From assembly GCA_037043015.1 (NCBI GenBank), contig CM073323.1, positions 20,922,758 through 20,986,757 on the forward strand: a DNA stretch of 64,000 nt, given 5' to 3'. This document shows, in pieces, positions 50,201-61,484 of this stretch. The DNA comes from Bryum argenteum. Taxonomy: Eukaryota; Streptophyta; Bryopsida; Bryales; Bryaceae. The notes beneath the pieces are model-generated. The model did not search any database. It saw nothing but the letters and a program-made list of their open reading frames with translations, and had not been told where the DNA came from. A program made the position numbers and the translations under genes. Every line of letters begins with the position of its first letter. Position 1 is the first letter of the stretch.

Positions 50201-52028
50201 ATGCAATCTGAGATTCTACATCTGGTGCATATGCCTGGAGTTCAGATTTCTCTTAAATGTGGTTCCTGTCTTTTAGAGCTCAATCAAGCATTGTGCGTAT
50301 GGAGTATTTCATTGTAGGCTGACCTTTATATTTTCTGGTACAGGGTTTAGCAAATGCTGAGAAGAAAGTAGAACTATTCACAGCTCAAGTAGCAGTATTG
50401 GAGGAGGAAGTGCGTTCGAGAGATATGCTCTTGAAAGAGGTCCGGGTTGAGATGATCCGGAGTACAGACGCTTTGAAGCTTGCTTCCCAAATCAAGCAGG
50501 TATACTTCTATGTTTCTAGAGCTCAGAACCCCTGAATGCGTTTGACAGGCATGAAGCTCGCGAATTTTGTGCTAGTACTTGCACAAGATATAGACAGAAG
50601 TCAGTTACTCATGTTGTCAATGCCTTAACTCGTACCGTTGTGTTAGCATGTTTCTTGCCAAGTTGTCTTTACATTGTCCTGTGGCATTTAGGACTTGAAT
50701 GCGAGCAGACAGAGAGAACTGGAGTTATCTCAGGATCTAGAGATGGAGAGAAGCCTTGTCAAGGATCTCCAGCAGGAGTTGGCTGAGAATCATAGAGCCA
50801 TGCGCGCTGAACAGGTGGGTGAAGGAATCATCTTTTTAGCTCAATATACCGTAATGTTTCTCTGTCGATAAACGCTGATTGTATGACTAATTTACTTGTC
50901 ATATTTCAACAGGGTTATGAATCACGTTCTTGCATATCCCAAATTAGGTGACTTTGAGCTTTCGTGAAGTTTCATGTGATGGTCATATAGTTTGCTACAT
51001 CTTGTCCTCTTCTACCAGACTTTACGGCATATGGAAAAGAAGTTGAAGGATCTAGAACTTGAGGTTGAGATGCTTTGTGGGGGAGTTGAAGCACGAGACC
51101 AAGCTTTGATCCTTATGAGGGAGGAGGTGGATCGAAACGTCGAGATTTTAGCAGATGCTGCTGAAAACCGCGAGGTTCTTTCTTGACCCTGGTGGCCCTA
51201 TAGTTTTCGGTATCGTGATGTTGTAAATCTGTATATAGATCCTCAAACAGATTACGGTTTAAATTTATATATAGAAGGTGGAAAGTGTAGTTGTTTCCAT
51301 CGGCATTCGTTGTTTCCGTTTGCTTGGGAGGAAAATTTAGCTTACATTTGTTGATGTTAGGTTCTCTCCTGTGTCTAGAGGTCTTCTGTGTGTGTGCCAA
51401 GAATGCGGGGGTGTGCCTTGAGATCAATCTTTGACGTGAACATCTTGCAACGAGCAGGCAGTCCGGCAGTTGGCGTCATATGTGGAGGAATTGAGGGCGG
51501 AGCTAGCTCTGAAGGATGAGACGGTTACGTCATTGCAAGAGGAGCTTTCTGGTTTAGAAGCTTCGTTACAACAAAGAAATGTTGCGTCCAACTCTGCCCT
51601 TAAGTCGGCCTCTGTTGCGGCCAAGGCATCCCCTGCTCCTTCGCAACTAAAACCGAAGCCAAATGTGGAGGTACAGTGCATATTACTGGTTATACTGGCT
51701 TATACTGGTTTTCCCCTTATACTGGTTGTCGTGACCGATTTTAAGTATATGCATCTACTGGAGGAAAAACTCCCTGCTTGTATTGACCTTTCTCCAGTGC
51801 GCAAGATTTAGGGAGTTTATTGAGGTAGTTTAAGCTGCTTGTGTCGTGGGTTTCTGAGCATATCGCTGTAATATCTTGGCATCTCTGACTGTAAGACGAT
51901 TTCCACTTCGTCATGTTTTGGTTACTTATAAAGTTGCGAACCGTATATTCGTGCAGCCGAAGGTGAAAAGAAAACCAAGTATGCGAAAGTCAAACGATTC
52001 TCTTCGACGATCTTCTCCACAACCTTGA
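47218..52028 (+). CDS. Plastid-type long coiled-coil protein, unknown family
   Basis: Thirteen exons: 47218-47534, 48132-48357, 48507-48551, 48770-48811, 49103-49213, 49407-49532, 49732-49839, 49955-50050, 50344-50499, 50692-50814, 51019-51174, 51458-51670, 51957-52028. They keep frame and give 596 residues. Residues 1 to about 50 are Arg/Ser/Cys-rich and nearly free of acids, like a transit peptide. An acidic Ser/Glu stretch follows (GAEDENGREEDSDSEQ, about 117-132). From about 135 to 550 the sequence is almost entirely alpha-helical heptads rich in Glu, Leu, Lys and Arg (for example LEKQVEIGMRG, LEEEVRSRDMLLKEVRVEM). The C-terminus is Ser/Lys/Arg/Pro-rich (VKRKPSMRKSNDSLRRSS). No catalytic motif is seen. 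Exons 3-12 each start and end in phase 0. I do not recognise the family; a structural or scaffold role is an inference. The first ATG of the frame was taken as start. Confidence 0.8.
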
Positions 52029-53457
52029 ACGCCTGACTATGCACGCTGGTAAGAACCAGAAGTGTACAGTGCTAAGAAAGGGTGAGACCACACACGTATT
52101 GCTGACAAATGTCAAGCGTGAGGTGGAGTCTTATATAGCACGACTTCCAACCGACGCTCATTTTGATCGGGGTCGTACTTTACTGAAGAGGGAAATTGTT
52201 TGATACGGGATCCCTGATTGTAAGTGGAACCCAGCCCCAAACACCAGGATATGCAGTAACATTTACTTTCCAAAATTCGGAAACTTCTTGAAAGAAATCT
52301 GCTCAGGTTACCTACATTGGATAAGCCTTGATTACTGTTGGCAGTCCATTGTACTGTAGCGATGTACGTTGCCAAAATATATTTTGGGGGCAGGTTGCAG
52401 ACAATAAGCGAATCAAACGGAAAGTCCCATCACTTCAAGTTCTGATACTTCGATTCTACCCGACCACTTCAGCTCTTTATCAAAACTCATCATTTTTGCA
52501 CGGTCGGAAGCCACCATCCGCTTTTACTACTCATGTGAAGGAAGATTGCGAGTGTTAAGTGTATCCCGTATTAGGAACATCTCTGAATGTTACCTTAGCA
52601 TCACAATACTGCGGTATGTTAAAACATTTGGTATCCAATCAAGGTTGCTACTTGTGATGTAGCGTCTTCTGCTAAGGCATGCATTGATATCTTATAAGTT
52701 TAGTATTGATATCGCATATCCTCAATCAGGCATATTGTAAGGTATGGCTGAGTATCGCTTGGAGTACCTGGTCTTAGATGAAATTTTTAGAATGTGCACA
52801 CGAATAGCTGCAACAGGTGAGAAACTTAAAATGTCTTCTTATGCAACTTCGAACTTGTTGTTAATTTCTGTACAGTTTCCAAGTTACGCATGCTTTGATT
52901 ATTTCACATACTTTAATATACTGAAATTCTCTTGTACTTTCGTACAAGAATATGTAAAAATACGACAATTCTACCAGTAGGTGCATTGACAGAAGTCACT
53001 CTTTTAGATGCCTCCACAATGTGGCCAATCCCCAATCAGATGCCCTAGCCAAAACTCATATCAAAAGATCAAAATGATCAAGTTTACATTCGGTGTCTCA
53101 AATGTCCTGCCAAATACGGTTGTGATTACCTGATCTCTTTCCTCAACCTCACCAACATGTTCACTTTCGTCGTTGTCAGCTCTGGCTTCCTAGTCTAACC
53201 TACTCAACATACTACATAATTGGCATGCATAAATTTCAACAGGAGTAAATTTAATAAAGAGCTCTCTGCAGACTGCCGTTGATCCTCCAAGACTCAATAC
53301 ATACCCTGAAAATATCAGTACATATCAGAGCCCTAGGGGGACGAAAGACGAACAAAAGCGAGAGGGAATGGAGGTGGATTGAGCACTAACCTGATGTAGC
53401 ATCAATGATTCACAAACCGATGCAATGGTGCACAGATTCAACTAGAAATGGGATGGA
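52029..53457. other. Intergenic region between convergent genes
   Basis: It contains the 3' flanks of the coiled-coil gene (+) and the DHQS-like gene (-). A few 60-90 codon frames have no recognisable domain. Confidence 0.5.
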
Positions 53458-55570
53458 TTATTTCTCAACCACGAACTCTTGAATCTGAATGCCAGTGTGA
53501 CGAGCTTTCTCTTGCAAACTCAACAGAAGTTTGTCTCCAACTTTCAAGCTTGTGACGGGAAGAGGTTTTGCCTCATCTGAACAGAAAGACACCACCAGTT
53601 CAGCCTCCTCATCACTGGTTAGAGCTGGCTTAGGAGGGGGAGGCTATGGTGTTGGCAGGCACTGACCTCCAGGGGCAACAAGGCAGACTGTTTCTGCATT
53701 TTGTAACATCAGGCTGTGCTTTTGGCCGTCTACTTCGACTTCCACAAGCAGCAACGGCCGGGACTCGATTTTCACACGCCCCACCACGACTGTCCGAGAG
53801 CGCCCCGTTGCATCCACCACTAGCACTTGGCTGCCTGTGTGAAGCTCAGACAAGTATGCTGTTCGACCACCCGCCATAGCTACGTATGCGTGCACTGGCC
53901 CCTGTTGCAAGACAAGCTTTTGTAAACATAGAACACCTGTTGCAAGACAAGCTTTTGTGGGCATAGAACAGTACCAAGAGCAAGAGTACTCCGGTACCTT
54001 TTTAGATGAAAGTGACTTACAGCATTCACTCGAAAAGGTCGGGAAGCTACGTAGTTGCTTTCTAAGCATTCGGAGTGTACCAAGAAGAGCGCTCTTGCGA
54101 ATGATCCCACCTGTGCATTCATGTGTTAGGAGCTGAGTTCCATTCCGACCCCAGATGACCTCAAACTAACTATACTCCACCCAAGAACTATAGTGAGGGT
54201 CATGGCTCGTATGGGTATACAGCCAAGGACAGATGAAACAGATACTCTTTTCAGTTACAAAAAGTGGTCTAAAGTTCTCCTTCTTCTTCTGAGTTCCAAT
54301 TTAATCGAGGTTAACGAGACCAATTGAAGGTTCTATAAGTGGATTTGAGCTTACCAGGAGCCCTTCTCCAGGCTGTAGTAAATTGCATAGGTCAACGCAG
54401 ACACGATCTCCCATTCCAACGGACTCTACTTGAGTGACTGTCGCTTCCACTAGCGGAACTCCCTGTGTTGAATCTTGCTTCTCTTTCAAGTATGCCTGCC
54501 ATTGTAGCAATGATGAGCGAAGTCGAGGCATAAAAGCAGCAAACAGTCGATAGGACCGCCATAGCCATGAAAATGGGAAAATGTCGGCAAGTTTGAAACC
54601 CTAAACATATGCCGGTCTTCGTTTCTAGAGCTTTGTGCACCTGTCAAGATTTTGGTACCTTTAGAGCGAATACTTGGGAGGGATCATCAGTGTGGAGGAC
54701 AACTCCGTCGGTGCCCTTTTCAAGAGCTTCAAAGTAAGCCTGAGCATCTGTTGCAGTGTTTGCTGTTGCATACAGCGCTGTGCTACTATCCTGAAAAGCT
54801 GCTACCATATTCTCAGCTGGAATGATCTGCAAAATCACAGAGAAAACCATCAGCCATCGTTCTCACACTAGTAATGACCAATCTCACAGGATAGGGATAT
54901 AGTACCTGCCAGTCGATAGCGTTCATGACCACGACTCCAGCCTTGTTCATCAACTCAGGAAGCGATCTGAGCTGCTCGCCAGAAGCAACTTGACCTAGCA
55001 CAGCCACTTGCTTGTTCTCCGAGTCCAAGAATTTGTCGCTCTCCAAATAGAGAGGATCAATTCTCGCCATAGCTGAAAAATGCACAACCAGAATAAGAGA
55101 ATGGGAATCAAGCGCATTTGGGAATGGCAGCGGAGTACTTACATGTCCATTCGTTGGCAAGCTGCTTGGTCTCTGGTGTGAAGATGAAGGTGGACCAGCC
55201 TCCTTCCACTGAGGCCGTCATCACGTCCTTGCTCTTGGTCCATACCCACACCGTCTTCGGAGCTCCTGCATTCTTTGACGCTCTTGCAGAAACTGAGTTG
55301 CTGCGGCTTTGGTTCACCGCCACTGTTACATTAGCACCAGACGGAATCGAGCATTAGGTCAATGCAATTCCACAAAGTCCCAAAACCCTACTCGCAAAAG
55401 TTTTGTATGCGAATTGATTCGAAACATATCAAACCGCAAATTCAGGTTACGATTCACAAAACCCACAAGCAAATTATAGTGCGAAACGGTGAGCAAATGA
55501 GCTGGGGAATGTGCGAAGGGCGTGGGTTGTGCTTACCAAATGAAGAGGCGCACCATGTCGCCGAAAGCAT
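53458..55570 (-). CDS. 3-dehydroquinate synthase II-like plant protein
   Basis: Eight exons (high to low): 55570-55537, 55322-55143, 55072-54906, 54826-54659, 54495-54355, 54110-54021, 53901-53667, 53576-53458. They keep frame and give 377 residues. The sequence follows, block by block, the plant proteins annotated as 3-dehydroquinate synthase (archaeal-type family): [83 protein letters not shown], and the C-terminal [16 protein letters not shown]. The archaeal enzymes make dehydroquinate from an aspartate-semialdehyde-derived sugar. Plants have a separate shikimate-pathway AroB, so the plant role is unsettled. The first 40 residues are Ser/Arg/Lys/Ala-rich, consistent with plastid import. 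The start ATG at 55570 was chosen because exon 1 ([11 protein letters not shown]) then splices in phase into exon 2. Confidence 0.93.
53901..53970 (-). repeat. 35-bp tandem duplication spanning a splice acceptor
   Basis: CCTGTTGCAAGACAAGCTTT and the bases after it occur at 53901-53935 and 53936-53970, with three differences. On the minus strand each copy ends in TTGCAACAG, so the 3' splice site before exon 7 of the DHQS-like gene is duplicated 35 bases upstream. Confidence 0.9.
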
Positions 55571-56439
55571 TGCGCTCAGTCTTGTCGCTCTGCTTCTAGT
55601 GACGATGCGACAAGTGAGGAAGGGCCAGTGAGAGACTCGACTCCAGCAGGAGCGGAAGTGTGGAGGATATGCACTGAGTAGAGGTCATCGGAGCTTGCCA
55701 CTTTAGCTTGATGAAAAAGTTTCGTCTTCGAGAGATGAGTTTTGGGTTCAAGCGCTCCAAAATTGTGTGTAAACCATCGCGATATGGCATGGAGGTACTC
55801 AAATTGTGCATCGATACTTCTTGCTTTTATATCAATCTAGTCACACTTGGAATTATTCGAGATTTTGATAGATATTGACGCAGATAGACACTGTCCTGCT
55901 GAAAGATCTGGCATTCTTTTTTTCGATGAGATTCTCCGCACTTTCTTGATATTATTGACTGATTTGTTAATCAGGTACTTTCCCTGCTCTTCTAGTCGGA
56001 CCGTGTATTACAATTGACAATGTTTCAAAGTAATTTTAGAATACCACTTCACAGAACACATAACTTTATGCTACACACATTGGAAACGGTCAAATTGAAA
56101 GGTCTACACAGAGCATAGGATTGAAGAGGTAACTATTTCTACTTTCACTGTTGCTCACGCCGACGGCGTTCTGCTGAATCGATAGACACATTTGTTAGGC
56201 AGGCCTATCGATATTCGCGATGATGCAACTAAGATTCCAAGTGCTTGTCTTGCAGCACACCGTAGGAGCAAGTCGACAAAGAAAGAAATGATATAAAATT
56301 AAATGAAATGATATTGAAGACGATGCTGTACACAGTCGAGTGAACTGATCACACACTGGCTGGAACGCACAGTTCCTAAACTAAAAAAGTCTCTTCCTTT
56401 TTACATCCTCAACTGTCTACCTCCCGACACAAGACTATC
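55571..56439. other. Spacer between the DHQS-like and LEA genes
   Basis: It holds the 5' UTR and promoter of the DHQS-like gene (first few hundred bases) and the 3' UTR of the LEA gene (nearest 56440). Both are on the minus strand. No other gene was seen. Confidence 0.5.
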
Positions 56440-59400
56440 CTATCTGGCAGCGTAGTCGGCGACTTGGCCAGCAGTAGCACGCCTCGTCTCGGAAGTAAAT
56501 TCTGGCTCAGGTGCCGCCGAGATTCCACCCATTGAAGCCCTGTCACTGGCAACTCCAGCAGTATCAGCCATCTTCCTCATAGCAGCCTCGCGGGCATCAT
56601 TCGCATCATTCGCTGCCTTTCCTGCTTGCTCACGAGCAGCTTCAGTGGAGTGCTGGATACTGCCCAAAACCCCGGCCGCCTTCTCTCTCAATGCATCAAG
56701 AAGACCACCACCATGAGCATGCGTATCGGCATCCACAGTCCTGGCGGCGTTCGCACGAGCCTCGTCCATAGCGTCCTGCACCTTGTCATTGACAGGAGTC
56801 TTGGAAGCCGTGTGATCGAACGGAGTAGCAGCAGCTTCTGGTTTGTGTGGGGCTACACCAGCCAGAGATTCGGTGATAGTTTCCCTGTCTTGCACGGTGT
56901 CGAATGTATCGGCTGTCTCGTTAGCGAAGCTTTCCAGAATCTGGGAGGCCTTCGTCTTCCAGTCTGCAATTGGCGCGTGATACTCTGGAGCCTCAGTCTT
57001 GGAGTGAGTAGCATCGAAAGGATCTGCAGTGCTGTGAGCATCCGGCTTTGTAGCTCCAACAGTACTCTCAGAAAGGGTAGTCCGATCAGATGAGTCGTTG
57101 AATGTGTCAGCAGTTTCATTTGCCACGCTCCCCAGCATCTGCGAGGCTCTCTGTTTCACCTCGTTCCAGTTCAACTCTGGGCCGCTGTGAGAGACCGCAT
57201 GGCTCTTGTCCTTCGTGACATCCCAATTTGATCCAGCGTGGTCAGCACTGGAAGGCGTCACACCTGCTGTGCTCTGAGAGAGCTCCATTCTGTCCTCAGT
57301 GTCGCCGAATGTGTCGGCAGTCTCATTCTGTGCACTGCTCAAGAACTGTGAGGCCTTTTGCTTCACTCCTCCATCAGCCTCTACGTGAGGGGCGTCGTGA
57401 TGTCCACCACCCAGAATCTGAGACGCTTTCTGCTTTAGCCCATCGAGGCTGAAAAGGGGGCCCCTTCTCGGCTCGTCAACGTGGTCACGAGCTTCGTCTG
57501 CCTTGTTCTTCGCCTCATCCACGGCTTCAGAGGCTTGGTTCTTGCCGGATTGCCAAGTGGAGCTCAGCTTGTCTTCGACGTTCTGTACATTGTCAGACAC
57601 GTTCTTCTTCGTCACATCCCATGTCGATGTTGAGTGGTCGCCAGCCTCGTCTGCTTTCCTCTGGGCTGCGTCGGCTGTCTCATTCGCCTTGTGCTCTGCG
57701 GTGCCCAAGAAATTTGACGCTTTCTGCTTCATCTGCTCCCACGCCGAGGCTGTGTGCTCCTGAGTGGCACCGGCAGCATCGTACGAACGGTCTCTGGTAG
57801 CGTCAGCTCTGGCAGCGACTTCATCCTTCGTCTCGCCAGCCTTCTGCTTCGTGGCATCCACGGTCTGGCCAGCACTTTCCTTCGTTTGTTCCCATTTCTT
57901 GCCAGCGGCATCCACGGTTTCATCCTTCTTCTGCTCCGCAGCGCCCGTGAGCTCGCCAGCTTTCTGCTTCGTAGCATCCCATGTCTCACCAATGCTCTCC
58001 TTTGTGGCCTCCCATGTGGAGCCCGTCCTATGCTTCGCCTCCTCTTTCGTATCTTGGGCAGAATCCGCGACCTCACCAGCCTTCTGCTTCGTAGCGTCCC
58101 ATGTAGAACCAGCTCTGTTCTTCGCATCCTCCTTCGTGTCATATGCGGAGTCGGACAGCTCTCCAGCCTTCTGCTTAGTCGCATCCCACGTCTGTCCAGC
58201 GGAGTCCTTGGCTTCTTCTTTCTTCTGTTGCCCGACTCCTGTAATCTCACCAGCTTTCTGCTTGGTGGCATCCCACGTCTCTCCAATGCTCTGCTTCGTG
58301 GCGTCCCATGTAGAACCAGCCCTATGCTTGACATCCTCTTTAGTGTCCTGCGCCGCACCAGTGAGCTCACCAGCCTTCTGCTGTGTAGCGTCCATCGTCT
58401 GGGAAGCACTGTCCTTCGTTTGCTCCTTCTTGTCCTGCGCTGCTCCCGTCAGCTCACCTGCCTTCTGTTTCGTCGCATCCCAAGCCCCAGCAGCACGATC
58501 CTTTGCCGCGCCTGCGTACTCTCCAACAGTTTCCTTAGCACCCTCGACGGTGTCCCCAGCCGTGTTGGCTGCACCAGCACCCGTTCGGCTCATCGATTGA
58601 GAGGCTTGCTCAAGGTTCCTCTTCGCCTCTTCGATGTAATCGTAGGTCTTGTCCCTCGAAGCCCCATACCTAAATCCATACGATTGAAAAAAAAGCTTAA
58701 TAACCTTGATCCAACTGAGATTTTCTCTATTTGATTTTTCTGGTTGATAAGTGATTACACAACCCTGACCCACGGAGCGAATTGTTGGGATTTGATATTA
58801 GAAGAGTTGGTATACCTGTCTTGGGTGCCGGTCTGCATATCTCGTGTAGTTCTTCCTGCAGCATCAGATGCTTGGTTGTACGAGTCAGATGCAGTATCCT
58901 TCGTGCGCTGTGCGGCATCCTTGGTGGAATCGGCTGCACGATTGTAGGTATCTGCAGCGGTTTCCTTTGTACGCTGGGTGGCATCTCCTACGGTTCCAGC
59001 AGCCTGGTTATACTTATCCGCAGTAGTGTCCTTCACATTTTCAGCAGTCTCACTCACCGACTGCTTGGCGTTCTCATACTGATTCACCGCACCATCCTTC
59101 AGCCCAGTAAGTTTATCCTTCGCTGCATCCGTGTACTCAGAGACAGTGTCCTGCACCACGAAAGAACAAAAATATAAGCATCACAAACAACTCCCCGCTA
59201 TTGTCAATTCCTACGAGTCGGACGTAATTCTATACAATCAGTCTAAATCGTATGGACCTACACTACCAACAAAATAAATACACCGATCGCAGACACAGAA
59301 AGAGAAAAAAGACAACGACTGTTTACAGACGACACGAATTGAAACTCCTGATCGATCACGTATTTCGAACATCAAGGCGACAACGCCATCGTTTGAATCT

Positions 59401-59750
59401 ATGATGACCTAGAATTGTACTAGCACATAACGATCGTCAAGGAATTCAATCTTCTGGACAAAGAATGTAAGCAGTTGAGATCTTACAGCAACGGAGTTCT
59501 TGGCCTGCACCGAGTTGTCGACAACCTGATCTTTGGCTGCCGCAGCGGTATCCGCAGCCTGTCCGCTCTTCTGCTTTACATAGTCCTTCGCAGAATCAAC
59601 CCGATCCTCAGCACCTCTCAACACAGACAAACCCTCCTGCTTCGCTGCGGTTTTGTACTCCTGAGCAGTCTCCTTGGCAGCCTCTGTGCCCTTCTGACCA
59701 TGCTCGCGGGCTTCATCTCTCAATGCGTCAGCCTCCCTCCGAGTCGCCAT
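56440..59750 (-). CDS. Very long LEA group 3 (LEA_4) protein
   Basis: Three exons, 59750-59487, 59150-58816 and 58669-56440, keep frame and give 942 residues, several times longer than common LEA_4 proteins. It is Ala, Lys, Asp, Glu, Thr and Gln-rich, has little hydrophobic content and is predicted to fold into amphipathic helices on drying. Residues 1-200 have classic 11-mer-type motifs (AAKDKLTGLKDG, YNRAADSTKDAAQRTKDTA). Residues about 260-530 are an array of 29-residue and 11-residue modules starting DATKQKAGE. The last 400 residues carry a second repeat (KQKASQ-x-L...NETADTF), seen four times. LEA_4 proteins protect membranes and proteins during desiccation. There is no signal peptide. 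Long frames on the opposite strand (up to 326 codons) are shadows of the repeat. Confidence 0.93.
57830..58500 (-). repeat. 87-bp and 33-bp coding repeats of the LEA gene
   Basis: Each unit encodes 29 residues beginning DATKQKAGE and ending GSTW or GQTW, or a short 11-residue unit (DATKQSIGETW, EATKESIGETW, EQTKESAGQTV). The order of unit lengths is 29, 29, 11, 29, 29, 29, 11, 29, 11. All lengths are multiples of three bases, so the number of units can change without loss of frame. Confidence 0.85.
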
Positions 59751-60900
59751 ATCCAATTCAGCAAAAACCTAACTTTCTCGCTCTCGCAAACTGTAAATGC
59801 CAATAACACAAATCCCCACAAACTCTCTCAAACTATACAATCTCTGTAACAGAACTTCTGATATTCCGATTATAATGAAACGATTCAAGGTACACTCTTC
59901 TTGTAGTAAGGTACACAATCTTCTGTTGCAGCCCAGATCCTTCGACTGGTTTTAAAGCATGAGATGGTAAGCGGTGAAGGAAGCCGAAGAGGTTGGGATG
60001 TGCCACCCTCACAGTTGCCGAAACTGTGCCACCTGGTGACTGCATGCCATTGTTCAGTGACATGTGTTGCACTGCCACTTGGTTGTCAATGAGGTGGACC
60101 TGCTATTTCGAGCACCCAGCTGACACGTCCCTCTGTTCGGAGCTTAATCCATGATACTACGTGGTGGACTGTGAAGCCCAGTTACATGACATTTCAGATC
60201 AGCTCGACATGGATCACCGCGGGTCCCAGCAAATGAGGAGCATGCACTTTTTTTTATTTACTAAAGCGATGCATTTTCACCACGTCCCATAAAAATTTAA
60301 AAAATAGGTCAGCATCCGTCAAAGCGCTTCTAGATACATTATCGCGATTCCGTCTCCAAATTCGTTGAATCCATCGATCTACGGCCATTGTCCTTCAGAT
60401 TTATAAACTAACTCTGTAACCGTCATCCTCACTGGGTAATTTGGCCCTGTAAAAACCGTTCGTATTGCACATCGCTTGAGTGCGCCGCGAAAGTGGTGAT
60501 AGGAATGCCAGCTCGAAAGTCGTGATTTGGGTTGATACCGAACCAAAGAGACGGTCGATGTTGGAAATCGCTATCTCCAACTCCCCATTGTCGATTCAAT
60601 CGATCAGCTTCTGAGTCATCAATCAAGCCCTAAATTCACTTTCTCGTTGGAAATCTAGTGTTACAGGTGTTTTGATGCTTTTACAGCGAATTCGAAATCG
60701 GTTGTCGTTCCAATCGATTGCCTACCGACGTGAGCCTGCACCTGCGTTGAATCGAGCGAGCTTCTCCGTTCTCTTCCACGGAGAAGCTTTTTGTAGTATC
60801 GCTTTTCTTCTCCTCAATCATCATTGTATTCTGTAATATCACATTCACCGATTGTGTTATCACCTTTCCCTTTCAGGAGGTTTTCATGAAATATTGTGAC
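59751..60900. other. 5' flank of the LEA gene
   Basis: Probable 5' UTR and promoter of the LEA gene within the first several hundred bases. ACGT-core sequences occur (CACGTGG-like 'ctacgtggtgg' at about 60158, 'accacgtccc' at 60278), the type bound by ABA-response bZIP factors, but their use is not shown. No other gene was seen. Confidence 0.4.
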
Positions 60901-61232
60901 ATAAGGGAGAGTGCTCAATAATGGCTCAAATTTCAGATTTCCTGATTTGTAGGGAAGAAATCATTGGAAGCAATTATGTGTGTGGGGAAAGTAAATGGAA
61001 GGATAGTCAAAATGGATTCATGATATTTGGACTCTGCTACGATTTGCTATGAATTTTGGAAGGTAGTCTTATAGGTGTTTCTAAGTTGGTGGCCTAATTT
61101 TGCACCCTATAATGTTTGCTGAGAGTACATGCTACTGTTGAGTGAGAGTGAAGAAGCTATTGTGCATCTGTGGGTGAAGAAGCCTAGTGCTCCATTATTG
61201 GTACGGCTCTAGTTTTGAGCACTCTCTCTTAT
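60901..61232. repeat. 332-bp segment with inverted-repeat ends
   Basis: The left end ATAAGGGAGAGTGCTCAA (60901-60918) is matched in inverse at 61215-61232 (TTGAGCACTCTCTCTTAT) with one difference. No clear target duplication was seen. A diverged direct repeat of about 45 bases ('aatatcaca..cacc....ttatcacctt') lies outside on both sides, near 60834-60880 and 61358-61405. It could be a small DNA element of another family. Confidence 0.55.
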
Positions 61233-61421
61233 ATCATTTTTGGCCCAAAATGGTCTATCACATGTGTTAGGACATTTTTATGGTAATATTATATGGATAC
61301 CAATTTTTTTTTATAATATTGTAACCATCCTCTGTATAATCACCTACATTTCTCAGAATATCACATCCACCCTTAAAATTATCACCTTCCTTTTAACAGG
61401 GTTGTAGCCTACGAGGAAAAT

Positions 61422-61484
61422 CATTTTTGGTCCAAAGTAGCCCATTTTTGGTCCAAAGTAGCCCATTTTTGGTTATAAGTAGCC
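61422..61484. repeat. 21-bp direct repeat, three copies
   Basis: CATTTTTGGTCCAAAGTAGC plus C is repeated at 61422, 61443 and 61464, the last with changes. Confidence 0.9.

Noticed and set aside
57754-58734. Long plus-strand frames (326 and 278 codons) opposite the LEA gene, and a 226-codon minus-strand frame
   Set aside because: They are shadows of the repetitive, Ala/Lys/Thr-rich LEA coding sequence. Their Leu/Arg/Ser- or Cys/Ser-rich composition follows from its codons, and the LEA frame is longer, spliced and of known family.
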